DNA of 64,000 bases from Halobacteria archaeon HArc-gm2. Its GTDB lineage: Archaea; Halobacteriota; Halobacteria; Halobacteriales; Haloarculaceae. The stretch's first letter is position 1. Every line of letters starts with the position of its first letter. Of this stretch, positions 25,083 to 34,140 are shown in pieces. Both the position numbers and the translations under genes were made by a program. A model generated the notes under the pieces. The model saw only the letters and a program-made list of their open reading frames with translations. It was not told where the DNA came from and searched no databases. The DNA lies in assembly GCA_025517465.1 (NCBI GenBank), contig JAOPKE010000003.1, forward strand, positions 456,113 through 520,112, written 5' to 3'.

Positions 25083-26209
25083 TGAGCGACGACCCCGGAG
25101 ACGATATGCTCGGGTGGGACGAGTCCGTGTTCCGCAACGAGCACGTCTTCGAGATCGACTACCTCCCCGAGACGTTCAAACACCGGGAGACGCAGATGGA
25201 GACGCTCAAGTACTCGCTGCGGCCCGCGGTCCGGGGCTCCCGACCGCTGAACGTCATCGCCCGCGGGCCGCCCGGGACCGGCAAGACGACGGCGACGCAG
25301 ATACTCTTCGACGAGTTGCGCGCCCAGACCGAGGTGCAGGCGGTGCGGGTCAACTGCCAGGTCGACTCCACCCGCTACGCCGTGTTCTCGCGTCTCTTCG
25401 CCGAGATCTTCGACTACGAACCGCCGTCGTCGGGCATCTCTTTCAAGAAGCTGTTCTCCCAGATCACCGACCGCCTCGTCGAGCGCGAGGAGGTGCTCGT
25501 GGTCGCGCTGGACGACGTCAACTACCTCTTCTACGAGTCCGAGGCCAGCGACACGCTGTACTCGCTGTTGCGCGCTCACGAGGCCCACTCGGGCGCGAGG
25601 ATCGGCGTCATCGGCATCTCATCGGACCTGGATCTCGACGTCATCGACGAACTCGACACGCGCGTCCAGAGCGTCTTCCGGCCCGAGGAGATCTACTTCA
25701 ACAAGTACGACCAGACCGAGATCGTCGACATCCTCAGAGAGCGCGTCGACCGGGGCTTCCACGAGGGCGCCGTCGGCCCGCAGGTGCTGGACCGCGCGGC
25801 CGAGTTCACCGAGGAGCAGGGCGGTGACCTGCGGGTCGGCATCGACCTGCTCCGGCGTGCGGGGATGAACGCCGAGATGCGGGCCTCCCGCTCCGTCGAG
25901 ACCCAGGACGTCGAGAAGGCCTACGACAAGTCGAAGTACGTCCACCTCTCCCGGCGGCTGGGCGAACTCACCGACTCCGAGAGCGCCCTCGTCGAGGTCA
26001 TCGCCGAGAACGACGGCGAGCGCGCCGGCGACATCTACGAGGCGTTCAACGACCAGACCGACCTGGGCTACACCCGCTACTCGGAGATCATCAACAAGCT
26101 CGACCAGCTCGGCATCATCGAGGCGAGCTACACCAACGTCGAGGGACGGGGCCGGTCGCGGGAACTGACGCTGCAGTACGACTCTGACGCCGTGCTGGAG
26201 CGGCTGTAG
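25082..26209 (+). CDS. Orc1/Cdc6 replication initiation protein
   Basis: 375 aa from ATG 25082 (GTG codons at 25073 and 25079 are alternatives). AAA+ domain: Walker A RGPPGTGKTTATQILF near residue 62, Walker B VVALDDVNYLFYESEAS near 139, sensor 1 IGVIGISSDLDLDVID, then a winged-helix domain in the C-terminal 80 residues (YSEIINKLDQLGIIEASY). Archaeal initiator that binds origin boxes and loads MCM. Haloarchaea encode many paralogues, so linkage to an active origin must not be assumed; only 146 bp separate it from halocyanin. Confidence 0.92.
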   Translation: MSDDPGDDMLGWDESVFRNEHVFEIDYLPETFKHRETQMETLKYSLRPAVRGSRPLNVIARGPPGTGKTTATQILFDELRAQTEVQAVRVNCQVDSTRYAVFSRLFAEIFDYEPPSSGISFKKLFSQITDRLVEREEVLVVALDDVNYLFYESEASDTLYSLLRAHEAHSGARIGVIGISSDLDLDVIDELDTRVQSVFRPEEIYFNKYDQTEIVDILRERVDRGFHEGAVGPQVLDRAAEFTEEQGGDLRVGIDLLRRAGMNAEMRASRSVETQDVEKAYDKSKYVHLSRRLGELTDSESALVEVIAENDGERAGDIYEAFNDQTDLGYTRYSEIINKLDQLGIIEASYTNVEGRGRSRELTLQYDSDAVLERL

Positions 26210-26285
26210 CACCGGCGGTGGCCGGTGTGTGGAGAAGTGCCCCGCGACGGCAACCGTTATTCCGCCAGTGTGAGCAGTCGTGGGC

Positions 26286-26807
26286 ATGCCAGGTCCTGCA
26301 TTCCTCACCGGCGACCGCCTGACCCTGCAGGCGGTGACGACCGACGACTGCGAGTTCATCGCGAATCACTGGAACGAGCCGCGGATACGGCGATACACCA
26401 GCCAGCACGACCCCCAGTCTGTGTCCGACGTGCGCGAGATGGTCGAAGAGAGCGACGATAGCTTCGTGGATTTTCTCCCCTGTCGGGACGGCGAGCCGGT
26501 CGGGTTCGCCTGGGCGTTCAACGTGAACGACGTCAGCGGCCACGGCGAGATCGGCTACTGGATCGTCGAGTCGGAGCGCGGGCAGGGCTACGCCACGGAG
26601 ACGGTCGACCTGCTGGCCGAGTGGGCGTTCCACGACCGGCAACTCCACCGGCTCCAGGCCCGCGTGTTCGCTGGCAACGAGGCGTCGATGCGCGTCCTGG
26701 AGAAGGCCGGCTTCGAGCGCGAGGGCGCCATGCGAGAGGCCTACCGCGTCGAGGGGGAGTTCGTCGACGCGGCGCTGTTCGGCCTGCTCGCCCGCGAGTG
26801 GGAGTAG
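26286..26807 (+). CDS. GNAT acetyltransferase of the RimJ/RimL type
   Basis: 173 aa from ATG 26286. Starts with the RimJ/L pattern LTGDRLTLQAVTTDDCEFIA and has IGYWIVESERGQGYATETVD as the acetyl-CoA loop and ASMRVLEKAGFEREGAMRE near the end. These enzymes acetylate ribosomal-protein N-termini or small molecules; the substrate here is unknown. Follows orc/cdc6 by 76 bases. Confidence 0.85.
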   Translation: MPGPAFLTGDRLTLQAVTTDDCEFIANHWNEPRIRRYTSQHDPQSVSDVREMVEESDDSFVDFLPCRDGEPVGFAWAFNVNDVSGHGEIGYWIVESERGQGYATETVDLLAEWAFHDRQLHRLQARVFAGNEASMRVLEKAGFEREGAMREAYRVEGEFVDAALFGLLAREWE

Positions 26808-26870
26808 GTGTGAGCTGTTATATCCGAGCGGGGAGAAGTTACATAAAGGATCCTTCGTAATGAGTGGCTG

Positions 26871-27578
26871 ATGAGTAACTCATTCGAACACGACGCGATG
26901 GGCGGACACGCGACGCCGTCGCTGAACCTCGGCAAGATCACCGGGATGGCCACGGCGCTGGTCGTCCTCAACGTCGTCCTGATGCTGGCGCTGGCCTACA
27001 CGCCGGTGGGCCCCATCGCCGCGGGGCTGTTCTCGAACTTCTTCATCGGGATCGCCATCTTCGTCGTCACCGTCGGGGGCGGATTCTGGGTATCGAACAA
27101 GGGGATCGAGAGCGGCAGTTTCCCGCTGGCCGGCGTCGGCGTGACGATGATACAGGCCGGCTATGGCCTCTTCGGCGCGGCTATCCTCGCTGTGTTCGGT
27201 CAGCAGCAGGCACTCTGGATTCCGGCACTCGCCATCACCGCCGTCATCACGGGCCTCATCACCGCGGTCGTCGCCCTCGTCGTGTTCAAGACCGACCACT
27301 CCTTCGCCAACTGGCAGAAGTACTCCTGGGGCTTCTTCATCGGCGGGTTCGCGCTCGGTGCAGCCGGCTTCTTCATCAATCCGATGCTCATGCTGGTCGC
27401 CGGGGTGCTGTTCTTCCTCGGTTTCGTCGTCGACCTGACCTACGAGATCTGGGCCGTCAAGGCCAACCGCTACGCCAGCGACCTGCGCAACGCCATCGGC
27501 ATCTACGTCGCCGTGATGGGCGTGTTCGTTCACGTCCTCCAGCTCGTCCTCCGCGTGCTCTCGATGCTGGACAACTGA
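26871..27578 (+). CDS. Seven-TM membrane protein, possibly Bax inhibitor-1-like
   Basis: 235 aa from ATG 26871; TACATAAAGG at about 26840-26849 is correctly placed for leaderless transcription. Seven hydrophobic segments; the last, IGIYVAVMGVFVHVLQLVLR, preceded by DLTYEIW, resembles the BI-1/YccA C-terminus. The family link is tentative. Upstream gene is the GNAT at 26286. Confidence 0.6.
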   Translation: MSNSFEHDAMGGHATPSLNLGKITGMATALVVLNVVLMLALAYTPVGPIAAGLFSNFFIGIAIFVVTVGGGFWVSNKGIESGSFPLAGVGVTMIQAGYGLFGAAILAVFGQQQALWIPALAITAVITGLITAVVALVVFKTDHSFANWQKYSWGFFIGGFALGAAGFFINPMLMLVAGVLFFLGFVVDLTYEIWAVKANRYASDLRNAIGIYVAVMGVFVHVLQLVLRVLSMLDN

Positions 27579-27636
27579 TTCCGGGGCGGTTTTTCTGGAC
27601 GCTCGGTGAGAGTCGACGAAAACACCGCAGACAGAG

Positions 27637-28020
27637 GAAAGCCCTCGGCCCGCTCCGGGCCCGCGACTCGCTGTCGTCCGAGAATCGAAGATTCTCGTGA
27701 TGACGAAAGACGGCGCGCCGTCTTTCGAACCACGCGCGCTCCCTGCGGTCGCGTGCTTACTTCGTCGGGGCTCCCGGACCGAGCCTCGCCCTTTCATTCC
27801 TCCAGGGAACCTCATTGCTCGCCCGGCCTCACTTCGTTCGACCCGCGCTCACGATTGAACCACCAAATCTCCCCGGATTCGCGCCTTGCTCACGGCTACG
27901 CCGTTCGCGCGATAGGTGGTGTGGTCCGAAAATCGCGGAGCGATTTTCGTCATCACGAGAGAGCTTCGCTCTCTCGAACGACTCCGCGCCACCCCGTCCG
28001 CGCCGAATCGCGCTTCCTCC
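27637..28020. repeat. Composite intergenic element, copy A (left-arm half)
   Basis: Begins with the shared terminus GAAAGCCCTCGGCCCGCTC (27637-27655); has CTCGCCCTTTCATTCCTCC (27786-27804) and CTCCCCGGATTCG (27869-27881), in the same order as copy B. The right arm with its GGGGAAGGGCAGGG motif and the inverted terminus is missing. Two double-hairpin modules lie inside (27679-27727 and 27927-27976). No credible gene in 27579-28045. Confidence 0.8.
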
Positions 28021-28045
28021 AGCACGACCGCCAGTTCGTCCTTAG

Positions 28046-28615
28046 CTACCGCCTAAAGTCGTCGCGGGCGAACTCGTCGGTGGCCCTGGCAGCCAGCCTG
28101 GCGACCCGGAGTGGTTCGGGACGGCCACCTTCGGGCGTGAACCCGCGGACCGCGTCATTCGCCGCGTCGTCGTCGATGCCGACGTTGCGGACGAAGACAG
28201 TCTCGTCGTTGACCGAGAGTCGCCGGCGGTCGGGCAGGTCGTGGTAGGTCGCCAGTCGGTCGCGGACGACGTCGGCGTCGTCCAGCGCCTCGCGGATGGC
28301 CGGTTCGAGGCCGAGACTCTCCTCGAAAGTGACCGAGAGCACCGGCAGGTCCGTCGCCTCGTGAATGCGATGGAGGTCGAGGACGTTGAACCAGGCGGGC
28401 GCGATGCCGGCGACGAAGAGGTACTGGAGGTCTTCCCGGTCGAGTCGGGCGACCATCTCGCAGACGGCGGCGGTCGCGTCGCTGCCGCCGACGGTACAGC
28501 TCCCGAAAACGAAGCCGTCAGTGACCCTGTCCGCTCGCACGACGCTGCCGGCGAGCGTGCTGAACCCTTCCTGGTAGGATTCGGCGACGCCGAGGGCGCG
28601 CGCCCCGGCCTTCAT
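28046..28615 (-). CDS. DUF99 (UPF0215) family protein, putative endonuclease
   Basis: 189 aa. Starts MKAGARALGVAESYQEGFST; motifs DGFVFGSCTVGGSDAT and LFVAGIAPAWFNVLDLHRIH belong to the archaeal DUF99 family, some members of which are reported to be endonucleases acting on deaminated (dU) DNA. Start overlaps the stop of the DUF5786 gene by one base (TAATG), so both are translated from one mRNA. Confidence 0.85.
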   Translation of the reverse strand: MKAGARALGVAESYQEGFSTLAGSVVRADRVTDGFVFGSCTVGGSDATAAVCEMVARLDREDLQYLFVAGIAPAWFNVLDLHRIHEATDLPVLSVTFEESLGLEPAIREALDDADVVRDRLATYHDLPDRRRLSVNDETVFVRNVGIDDDAANDAVRGFTPEGGRPEPLRVARLAARATDEFARDDFRR

Positions 28616-28800
28616 TACGTGTTCTCGTCGGTCTTGATGTCCTTCAGACGGTCCAGCAACTCGTCGTTCGAGGCCGTGAACTCGTACTCGACCTCGCCCT
28701 CGTGGGTGTTCTCGGCCGTGTCGACACCCTCGTCGTCTTCGAAGTCCGTGTCATACTCCTGATTATCTTGTTCCGATTCGTCGTAGCTCCCAAACCCCAT
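28615..28800 (-). CDS. DUF5786 small acidic protein
   Basis: 61 aa, very acidic; N-terminal MGFGSYDESEQDNQEYDTDF and C-terminal FTASNDELLDRLKDIK are the hallmarks of the haloarchaeal DUF5786 family. Function unknown. Couples translationally to the DUF99 gene (one-base overlap at 28615). Confidence 0.8.
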   Translation of the reverse strand: MGFGSYDESEQDNQEYDTDFEDDEGVDTAENTHEGEVEYEFTASNDELLDRLKDIKTDENT

Positions 28801-28905
28801 ACACGAAAGACTATGAGGTTCTTATTGAAAAATCACTCGCCGGAAAAGTTGGCAACCTTACACTACTTCGCCACACTCAAGCGGCGACCGGCCGACCACG
28901 TGTCC

Positions 28906-29517
28906 ATGGAGGTCCACACTGTTACCGACGCCGCGGAGTCGTTCACCTGCAACGCCTACCTGGTCGACGGCGAAGTCACGACGCTGGTCGACGCCGGCGC
29001 CTACCCTGGCGTCGTCAGTACGATCAAAGAGCACGTCGACGACGTCGACAGGGTCGTCCTCACCCACCAGCACGGCGACCACGTCGCGGAACTCGACGCG
29101 GTGCTGGACGCCTTCGACGCCGACCTGTCCGCCTACGGGTCACACCCGCGACGGGACCAAGGGATCGACGACGGCGACTCGGTCCAGATCGGCGACGAGG
29201 AATTCGAGGTGGTGTACACGCCGGGCCACGCCGACGACCACGTCTCGTTCGTCTCCGGGTCCGCGCTGTTCTCGGGCGACGTCGTGGTTCACGACGACGG
29301 CGCCTTCGACGACGGCAGTTTCGGTCGAACCGACATGGCGGGTCAGTCGCGCGACCGACTCGTCGAGTCTATCCGTCACCTGCTCGACCGCATGCCCGAC
29401 TCCGTGGACCAGATGTACTCGGGCCACGGCGGCGTGTTCGAGGGCGACGTCCGCGAGGTCGTCGAGCGCGCGCTCGAGCGGGCGGAGCGCAGAGAGCCGA
29501 AGTACCCCGACGAATAG
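28906..29517 (+). CDS. MBL-fold metallo-hydrolase (glyoxalase II-like)
   Basis: 203 aa from ATG 28906 (MEVHTVTDAAESFTCNAYLV). Metal motif THQHGDHVAELDAV, then TPGHADDHVSFVSGSALFSG and YSGHGGVFEG supply the remaining His/Asp ligands. The FGRTDMAGQ segment is typical of glyoxalase II-like hydrolases that cleave thioesters. Divergent from DUF5786 with 105 bases between. Confidence 0.85.
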   Translation: MEVHTVTDAAESFTCNAYLVDGEVTTLVDAGAYPGVVSTIKEHVDDVDRVVLTHQHGDHVAELDAVLDAFDADLSAYGSHPRRDQGIDDGDSVQIGDEEFEVVYTPGHADDHVSFVSGSALFSGDVVVHDDGAFDDGSFGRTDMAGQSRDRLVESIRHLLDRMPDSVDQMYSGHGGVFEGDVREVVERALERAERREPKYPDE

Positions 29518-29572
29518 GGCGACGAGAGCTGGCGCTCGCAACTCGGAGAAGATCCGAAGAGCGGCCGCAGAA

Positions 29573-29722
29573 TCAGGTCGACCGCGGCTCGCTCGCCTTC
29601 GGCCGCAGCTTCTTGTACCCGCACTTGCGGCACTTCTCGGCACCGCCGGGGTTCCGGGCGTTACAGCGCATGCAGATCTGTTTGTTGAGGAGTCGCTCCG
29701 ACGCTTGCTCGAACTTGGCCAT
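29573..29722 (-). CDS. rpl40e: Ribosomal protein L40e
   Basis: 49 aa zinc-ribbon protein of the large ribosomal subunit. Sequence starts [20 protein letters not shown] and has two CxxC pairs (CMRC and CRKC) with [10 protein letters not shown] after the second, the classical archaeal L40e layout. Basic composition in an otherwise acidic proteome. A TTAA stretch lies about 20-30 bases before ATG 29722. Confidence 0.95.
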   Translation of the reverse strand: MAKFEQASERLLNKQICMRCNARNPGGAEKCRKCGYKKLRPKASEPRST

Positions 29723-29884
29723 ACCCACCCTTGACGGGCCTGCGTGGTTAAGCGTTTCCGAATTCGCCGCTCAGCGAATACCGTCGCTGACGAGAAGAAC
29801 AACTCGAAAGCCCCCGGCCGCTCAATCGGCGACCAGACTTCACTGGCCCACCGCCGTTAAACCCCGGCAGCCCGACGTGCGAGT

Positions 29885-30931
29885 ATGTACGACCGGATCG
29901 CGGACCAGCCGCTTACTGTCGAGGGGTACGACCTCACCCGCCAGGAGAAGGACACCTCCAGCGGGTTCACGCGGGCGACGACCACCGTCACACTGCGCGG
30001 GGAGGGCGTCGAGGGGAAAGGTGAGGACGTCACCTACGACACCGAAGACCACGACGCGTTCGAAGCGTTCGACGCCGACCTGTCCGGCGAGTACACGCTC
30101 GATTCGTTCTCCACGTTTCTCGACGACGTCGACCTGTGGCCCGAACCGCCACAGCGCGAGACGTCACGGCACTACCGGCGGTGGGCCTTCGAGAGCGCGG
30201 CGCTGGATCTGGCCCTGAATCAGGCCGACACCGACCTCGGGAGCGCCCTCGGCCGGGAGTACGACCCGGTGCGATTCGTCGTCTCGACGCGGCTCGCCGA
30301 GGACGAGGGCACCCCCTCGACCGACCGGGTCGACCACTGGCTCGACGTCGACCCGGGGATGGAGTTCAAACTCGACCCGACGCCGGCGTGGGACGCGGAC
30401 GTGGTCGCCCACCTGGCCGACACCGACGCCGTCCGCGTGGTGGACCTGAAGGCCCTCTACGAGGACTCCCAGGTCGAGACGCCCGCGGAACCGGAGTTCT
30501 ATCGCCGTATCGTGACGGGGTTCCCCGACGCTGTCGTCGAGGACCCGGGCGTCACCGAGGAGACTCGCTCGGTGTTCGACGGCCACGAGAATCGGGTGTC
30601 GTGGGACTACCCTATCACCGGCGTCGAGAGCGTCGAGGCGCTGCCGTTCGACCCCGAGTGGCTCAACTGCAAGCCCTCGCGGTTCGGCACCGTCGAGTCG
30701 CTGCTCGACTTTCTGGCCTACTGCGAGCGAAACGGGATTTCACTGTACGGCGGCGGCCAGTTCGAACTCGACGTCGGTCGCGGCCAGATCCAGCTCCTGG
30801 CGTCGCTGTGCTATCCGGACGGGCCGAACGACGTCGCCCCGGGCGGCTACAACGCGCCGGAACCCCAGGCAGGGCTGCCGAGCAGTCCGCTCTCACCGCC
30901 GGAGAAGCCGACGGGCTTTCGGTGGCCGTAG
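29885..30931 (+). CDS. Enolase-superfamily (mandelate racemase/muconate lactonizing-like) protein
   Basis: 348 aa. Capping-domain region followed by a TIM-barrel part with KLDPTP near residue 160, VVDLKALY near 200 and VEDPGV near 220 in the positions where the family carries its metal and base residues, then NCKPSRFGTVESLLDFLAYC and GGGQFELDVGRGQIQLLASL as in the C-terminal half of OSBS/MLE-like enzymes. Substrate not predictable. Alone in its transcription unit. Confidence 0.75.
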   Translation: MYDRIADQPLTVEGYDLTRQEKDTSSGFTRATTTVTLRGEGVEGKGEDVTYDTEDHDAFEAFDADLSGEYTLDSFSTFLDDVDLWPEPPQRETSRHYRRWAFESAALDLALNQADTDLGSALGREYDPVRFVVSTRLAEDEGTPSTDRVDHWLDVDPGMEFKLDPTPAWDADVVAHLADTDAVRVVDLKALYEDSQVETPAEPEFYRRIVTGFPDAVVEDPGVTEETRSVFDGHENRVSWDYPITGVESVEALPFDPEWLNCKPSRFGTVESLLDFLAYCERNGISLYGGGQFELDVGRGQIQLLASLCYPDGPNDVAPGGYNAPEPQAGLPSSPLSPPEKPTGFRWP

Positions 30932-30955
30932 ACGACCGTCTCACGCAGTACCCCG

Positions 30956-31129
30956 TTATTCGTTCCGGGGGCCCACGTAGTCGAGGTTAGGGAACGGGAC
31001 GTACCCGATGTTCTCCTTGCCGTTTTGCGTGTCGTAGAGGTGGACACCGTGGTCACCCTCCTTCACTTCGTCGCAGGTCAACACTCGCTCTTCCGTCCCG
31101 ACGACGTGTACTGCAAGTTTGTCTGCCAT
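30956..31129 (-). CDS. Small conserved haloarchaeal-type protein, unknown function
   Basis: 57 aa from ATG 31129 (MADKLAVHVVGTEERVLTCD). Predicted all-beta, with HGVHLYDTQNGKENIGYVPF giving a small barrel-like pattern. No zinc or metal motif. Convergent with the enolase-superfamily gene. Confidence 0.6.
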   Translation of the reverse strand: MADKLAVHVVGTEERVLTCDEVKEGDHGVHLYDTQNGKENIGYVPFPNLDYVGPRNE

Positions 31130-31426
31130 ACCGATCAGCCTCACGGAAGGGTGTAAAGATCACCGACGCGTCAGGTGGGAGCAGGGAACCGTCGTCCGAA
31201 CCGACCAGGCCCGTCAGCGGCCGGAACCAGCCTACTCGTCACGGTTCACTCGGCCGAGCAGGGCCGCCCTCTCTATCACGACCGTACCACGAAGCGGCTG
31301 GTCAGACCGAGCGCTCGTCCGAAGCGGAGAACGCTCCCGACGCGGCAGCAGTTTCCGGGACCAGATCCGTTGTTCGAAGCCGGATATCGCGGACGTATCT
31401 GGGAGGTACCAATAGCCTTTTGGCAC

Positions 31427-31444
31427 AATGTTTTTGCTAACATT
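31427..31444. promoter_or_regulatory. Operator-like inverted repeat before the GH9 cellulase
   Basis: AATGTT-TTTGCT-AACATT: perfect 6-bp arms, 15 bases ahead of ATG 31460 and therefore over the probable transcription start. The remainder of 31130-31459 shows no gene. A regulator binding here would control the cellulase, which is consistent with substrate-responsive expression but unproven. Confidence 0.45.
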
Positions 31445-31459
31445 CGGGAATGGGGTAGT

Positions 31460-33346
31460 ATGTCCGACGAGCGGCGGTCGTTGGCCTCTCGGCGTGCGTA
31501 TCTCGCCGCGAGCCTGGGAGGAGTCACGTCACTCGCCGGGTGTCCGAGTCCGTACGACCGGCGACGCGGCGCGCCCACCGAAACCGAGACGCCGACCGAG
31601 ACAGCGACGCCGACAGAGACGCCCCAGCCGACGGTGACGGAGCCCGCGACGGTGGGCGAAGACGTGCTCGTCGACCAGGTCGGTTACCGTCCGGCCGACG
31701 AGAAGGTCGCCGTCGTCAGGACCGCCGCGGAGACGTTCGACGTCGTCGACGTCGACAGCCGTTCGGTGGTCGAGAGCGGCGAACTGGGGGCCGAAATCGA
31801 CGACGAGTCCTCCGGTGACACCGTCCGACAGGCAGACTTCAGTGACCTCTCTACCCCCGGGACGTACGCTCTCAGGACCGCAGACGGTTCGGCGGGGTCG
31901 TACACGTTTACCGTCGACGAGGGGGTCTACGGCGAGGCGCTCGCGGCGACGTGCCGCGCCTACACGCTCAGGCGGTCGAACACCGAGATCGACGACGACG
32001 TCACGGGGCTCGAACTGCGGCCCGGTCACACGCAGGACAGCGAGGCGAAGCTGTACTTCTCGGACGAGTTCCACGACGAGGGCGAGCAGATCGACGTCGC
32101 CGGTGGCTGGTACGACGCGGCCGACTACGGGAAGTACGTCCCCCTGGCCGCGGTGTCCGTCGCCCAGATGCTACTGGCACACGAGCGAAATCCCGCGGTC
32201 TTCGAATCGGGGCAACTGGGTATCGACGCGGCGCTGGCCGACGAGACGGCACCCGTCTGGCTGCCGGGCCTCCTCGCAGAGACGAGGTTCGAACTGGAGT
32301 GGCTGGAGAAGATGCAACGCGAGGACGGCGCCGTCTACCACAAGGTCGCCGGTACCGAGTGGCCATCGTTCGCCCCGCCGGCGGCGGACACCCAGCAGCG
32401 GTACGTGTTCGGCCTGTCGACGTTCGGCACCGCCCAGTTCGCTGGCGCGATGGCGCTCGCCGCCCGCGTCTACGAGGAGTACGACCCGGCGTTCGCTTCT
32501 CGCGCTCTCGAGAACGCGGAGGCGGCCTGGTCGTTCCTCCTCGACAACCCCGATCCGTACTTCCGGCACGACGAGGGGCAGAACAGCGGTTCCAGCAGCT
32601 ACCGGAATCCCGGCACACTGGGCGACGACGGAGACCGTTTCTGGGCCGCGGCGGAACTGCTCAAGACGACGGGTGAGTCACAGTACGCCGACTACCTCGA
32701 ACGCGAACACGCGGACCAGTTCTCGGCCAAACCCTGGCCGGTCGAGTGGTACAGGACGTTCCCGCTCGGTCAATGGGCCTACTACACCGCCGACGCGGCC
32801 GCGCCGGACCGGCGCTCGTCCGTCGAGGACGCGATTCTCGCGTACGCTGACAGCCAGGTCCAGCAGATCCGTCGGGACGGGTACAATGTCGCACTGACGG
32901 AGGGCCAGTACTACTGGGGGTCGGCGAGGGTCGCCATCGGCGAGGCGGTCCTCCTCCTCGTGGCGAACGCCGTCGAGGCCGACGAGGCGTACGTCGACGC
33001 AGCGCTCGACCAGGTCCACTACGTCCTCGGTCGGACGCCGACCACCAGGTCCTACGTCACGGGCGTCGGCAAGAACCCGCCGGAGCACCCGCACGACCGC
33101 CTCAGTGCCAGCACAGACGCTGACATTCCCGGCTACCTCGTCGGCGGCCCCAACAAGGACGGCGGCGACCCGGTGCTCGACGAGTACCTCGAATCCCGGC
33201 AACCGCCGCCGGCGAAGGCCTACGTCGACGACCAGGGGGCCTTCGCCGCGAACTCGGTGAGCACCGAATACTCGGCCCCGCTGGTGTTCGCCCTCTCGCA
33301 TTTCACCGTCGGCGACGCCGTACGGCCACCGGAGGACGAGGAGTGA
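31460..33346 (+). CDS. Glycoside hydrolase family 9 endoglucanase, secreted lipoprotein
   Basis: 628 aa from ATG 31460. Tat-type signal SRRAYLAASLGGVTSLAG with lipobox Cys, a TETPTE linker (about residues 38-60), an N-terminal Ig-like CelD_N domain (VDQVGYRPADEKVAVVRT), then the (alpha/alpha)6 catalytic domain. Nucleophile-side Asp pair in GGWYDAADYGKYV, VYHKVAGTEWP, and the general-acid region FAANSVSTEYSAPLVFAL at the end. Hydrolyses beta-1,4-glucans outside the cell. No carbohydrate-binding module is seen. Stand-alone gene with its own promoter region. Confidence 0.88.
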   Translation: MSDERRSLASRRAYLAASLGGVTSLAGCPSPYDRRRGAPTETETPTETATPTETPQPTVTEPATVGEDVLVDQVGYRPADEKVAVVRTAAETFDVVDVDSRSVVESGELGAEIDDESSGDTVRQADFSDLSTPGTYALRTADGSAGSYTFTVDEGVYGEALAATCRAYTLRRSNTEIDDDVTGLELRPGHTQDSEAKLYFSDEFHDEGEQIDVAGGWYDAADYGKYVPLAAVSVAQMLLAHERNPAVFESGQLGIDAALADETAPVWLPGLLAETRFELEWLEKMQREDGAVYHKVAGTEWPSFAPPAADTQQRYVFGLSTFGTAQFAGAMALAARVYEEYDPAFASRALENAEAAWSFLLDNPDPYFRHDEGQNSGSSSYRNPGTLGDDGDRFWAAAELLKTTGESQYADYLEREHADQFSAKPWPVEWYRTFPLGQWAYYTADAAAPDRRSSVEDAILAYADSQVQQIRRDGYNVALTEGQYYWGSARVAIGEAVLLLVANAVEADEAYVDAALDQVHYVLGRTPTTRSYVTGVGKNPPEHPHDRLSASTDADIPGYLVGGPNKDGGDPVLDEYLESRQPPPAKAYVDDQGAFAANSVSTEYSAPLVFALSHFTVGDAVRPPEDEE

Positions 33347-33389
33347 CGCTCGACCGGTTGGGGCGCTGACCGCGGCCCTGCGGTCGGCG

Positions 33390-33935
33390 TCAGGGAGACT
33401 CGCGTTCCCGGTCCGGATCGTCCTCGGCAACCAAGTAGTCGTCCTGCACGGCGACGACCTCGCTGCTGTCCGCACACTCGGCGTAGCGCCGGAGCGGTTC
33501 CTCGTTGAGTTCCAGGAAGGTGTGGCCCCAGGTGAACTTCGAGAGGATCTCCTCGGCGTGGTCGCGCTCGCCGAGGATACAGAGGGCGCCGGCGAAGGCC
33601 TCGACGGTGTTGAGCTGGAAGGCGGTGCCGTAGTTGACGGGGTTGGCGGCGACGAGGAAGGGGAGTGACCGGTGGATCCCCTCCAGGTCGAAAGCCTCGC
33701 GCTGGGCGGTCTCCCAGGAGCAATCGAGCGCGACGAGACGGTCGTGACGTTTTCCGTCACCGGGCCCCGGGGCGTCCGCGGGCGAGAGCGCCTGGTCGGC
33801 GAAAGGGTTGAGGACGATACCGGGCGGGGTCGAGCGGGTCGCCTCGTGCAACTCCGCCAGGTCGAAGCGCGCGAGTTTCCGCGCGCTGCACTTCTTCGGG
33901 TCGTCGTCGCCCTCGTAGCGCACGTGTAGGTCCAC
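33390..33935 (-). CDS. tsr3: Tsr3-type 16S rRNA aminocarboxypropyltransferase (DUF367)
   Basis: 181 aa from GTG 33935 ([20 protein letters not shown]); the frame continues upstream but family N-termini start here. N-terminal RLI-like segment followed by the DUF367 domain: [23 protein letters not shown] and [13 protein letters not shown]. Transfers the 3-amino-3-carboxypropyl group from SAM to a uridine in helix 31 of small-subunit rRNA. Convergent with the cellulase. Confidence 0.85.
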   Translation of the reverse strand: MDLHVRYEGDDDPKKCSARKLARFDLAELHEATRSTPPGIVLNPFADQALSPADAPGPGDGKRHDRLVALDCSWETAQREAFDLEGIHRSLPFLVAANPVNYGTAFQLNTVEAFAGALCILGERDHAEEILSKFTWGHTFLELNEEPLRRYAECADSSEVVAVQDDYLVAEDDPDRERESP

Positions 33936-34140
33936 GACGACCGGTAGGGTAGAGCGGGCTAAAAGCCCCACGAACGCTGATTCAGCGGCCGAAACGGGGT
34001 GCTCGCGGAGCACCGCGCGCCGTCACCCGTCGAGGGCGACCGACGCGTTCCGGTAATTGACGTTCCCGGCGACGAAAATCGACGCGCGCCGGGGATATCG
34101 GCCTCCGAATCGGCACGTACGCTTAAGTGCGGGAGCGAGA

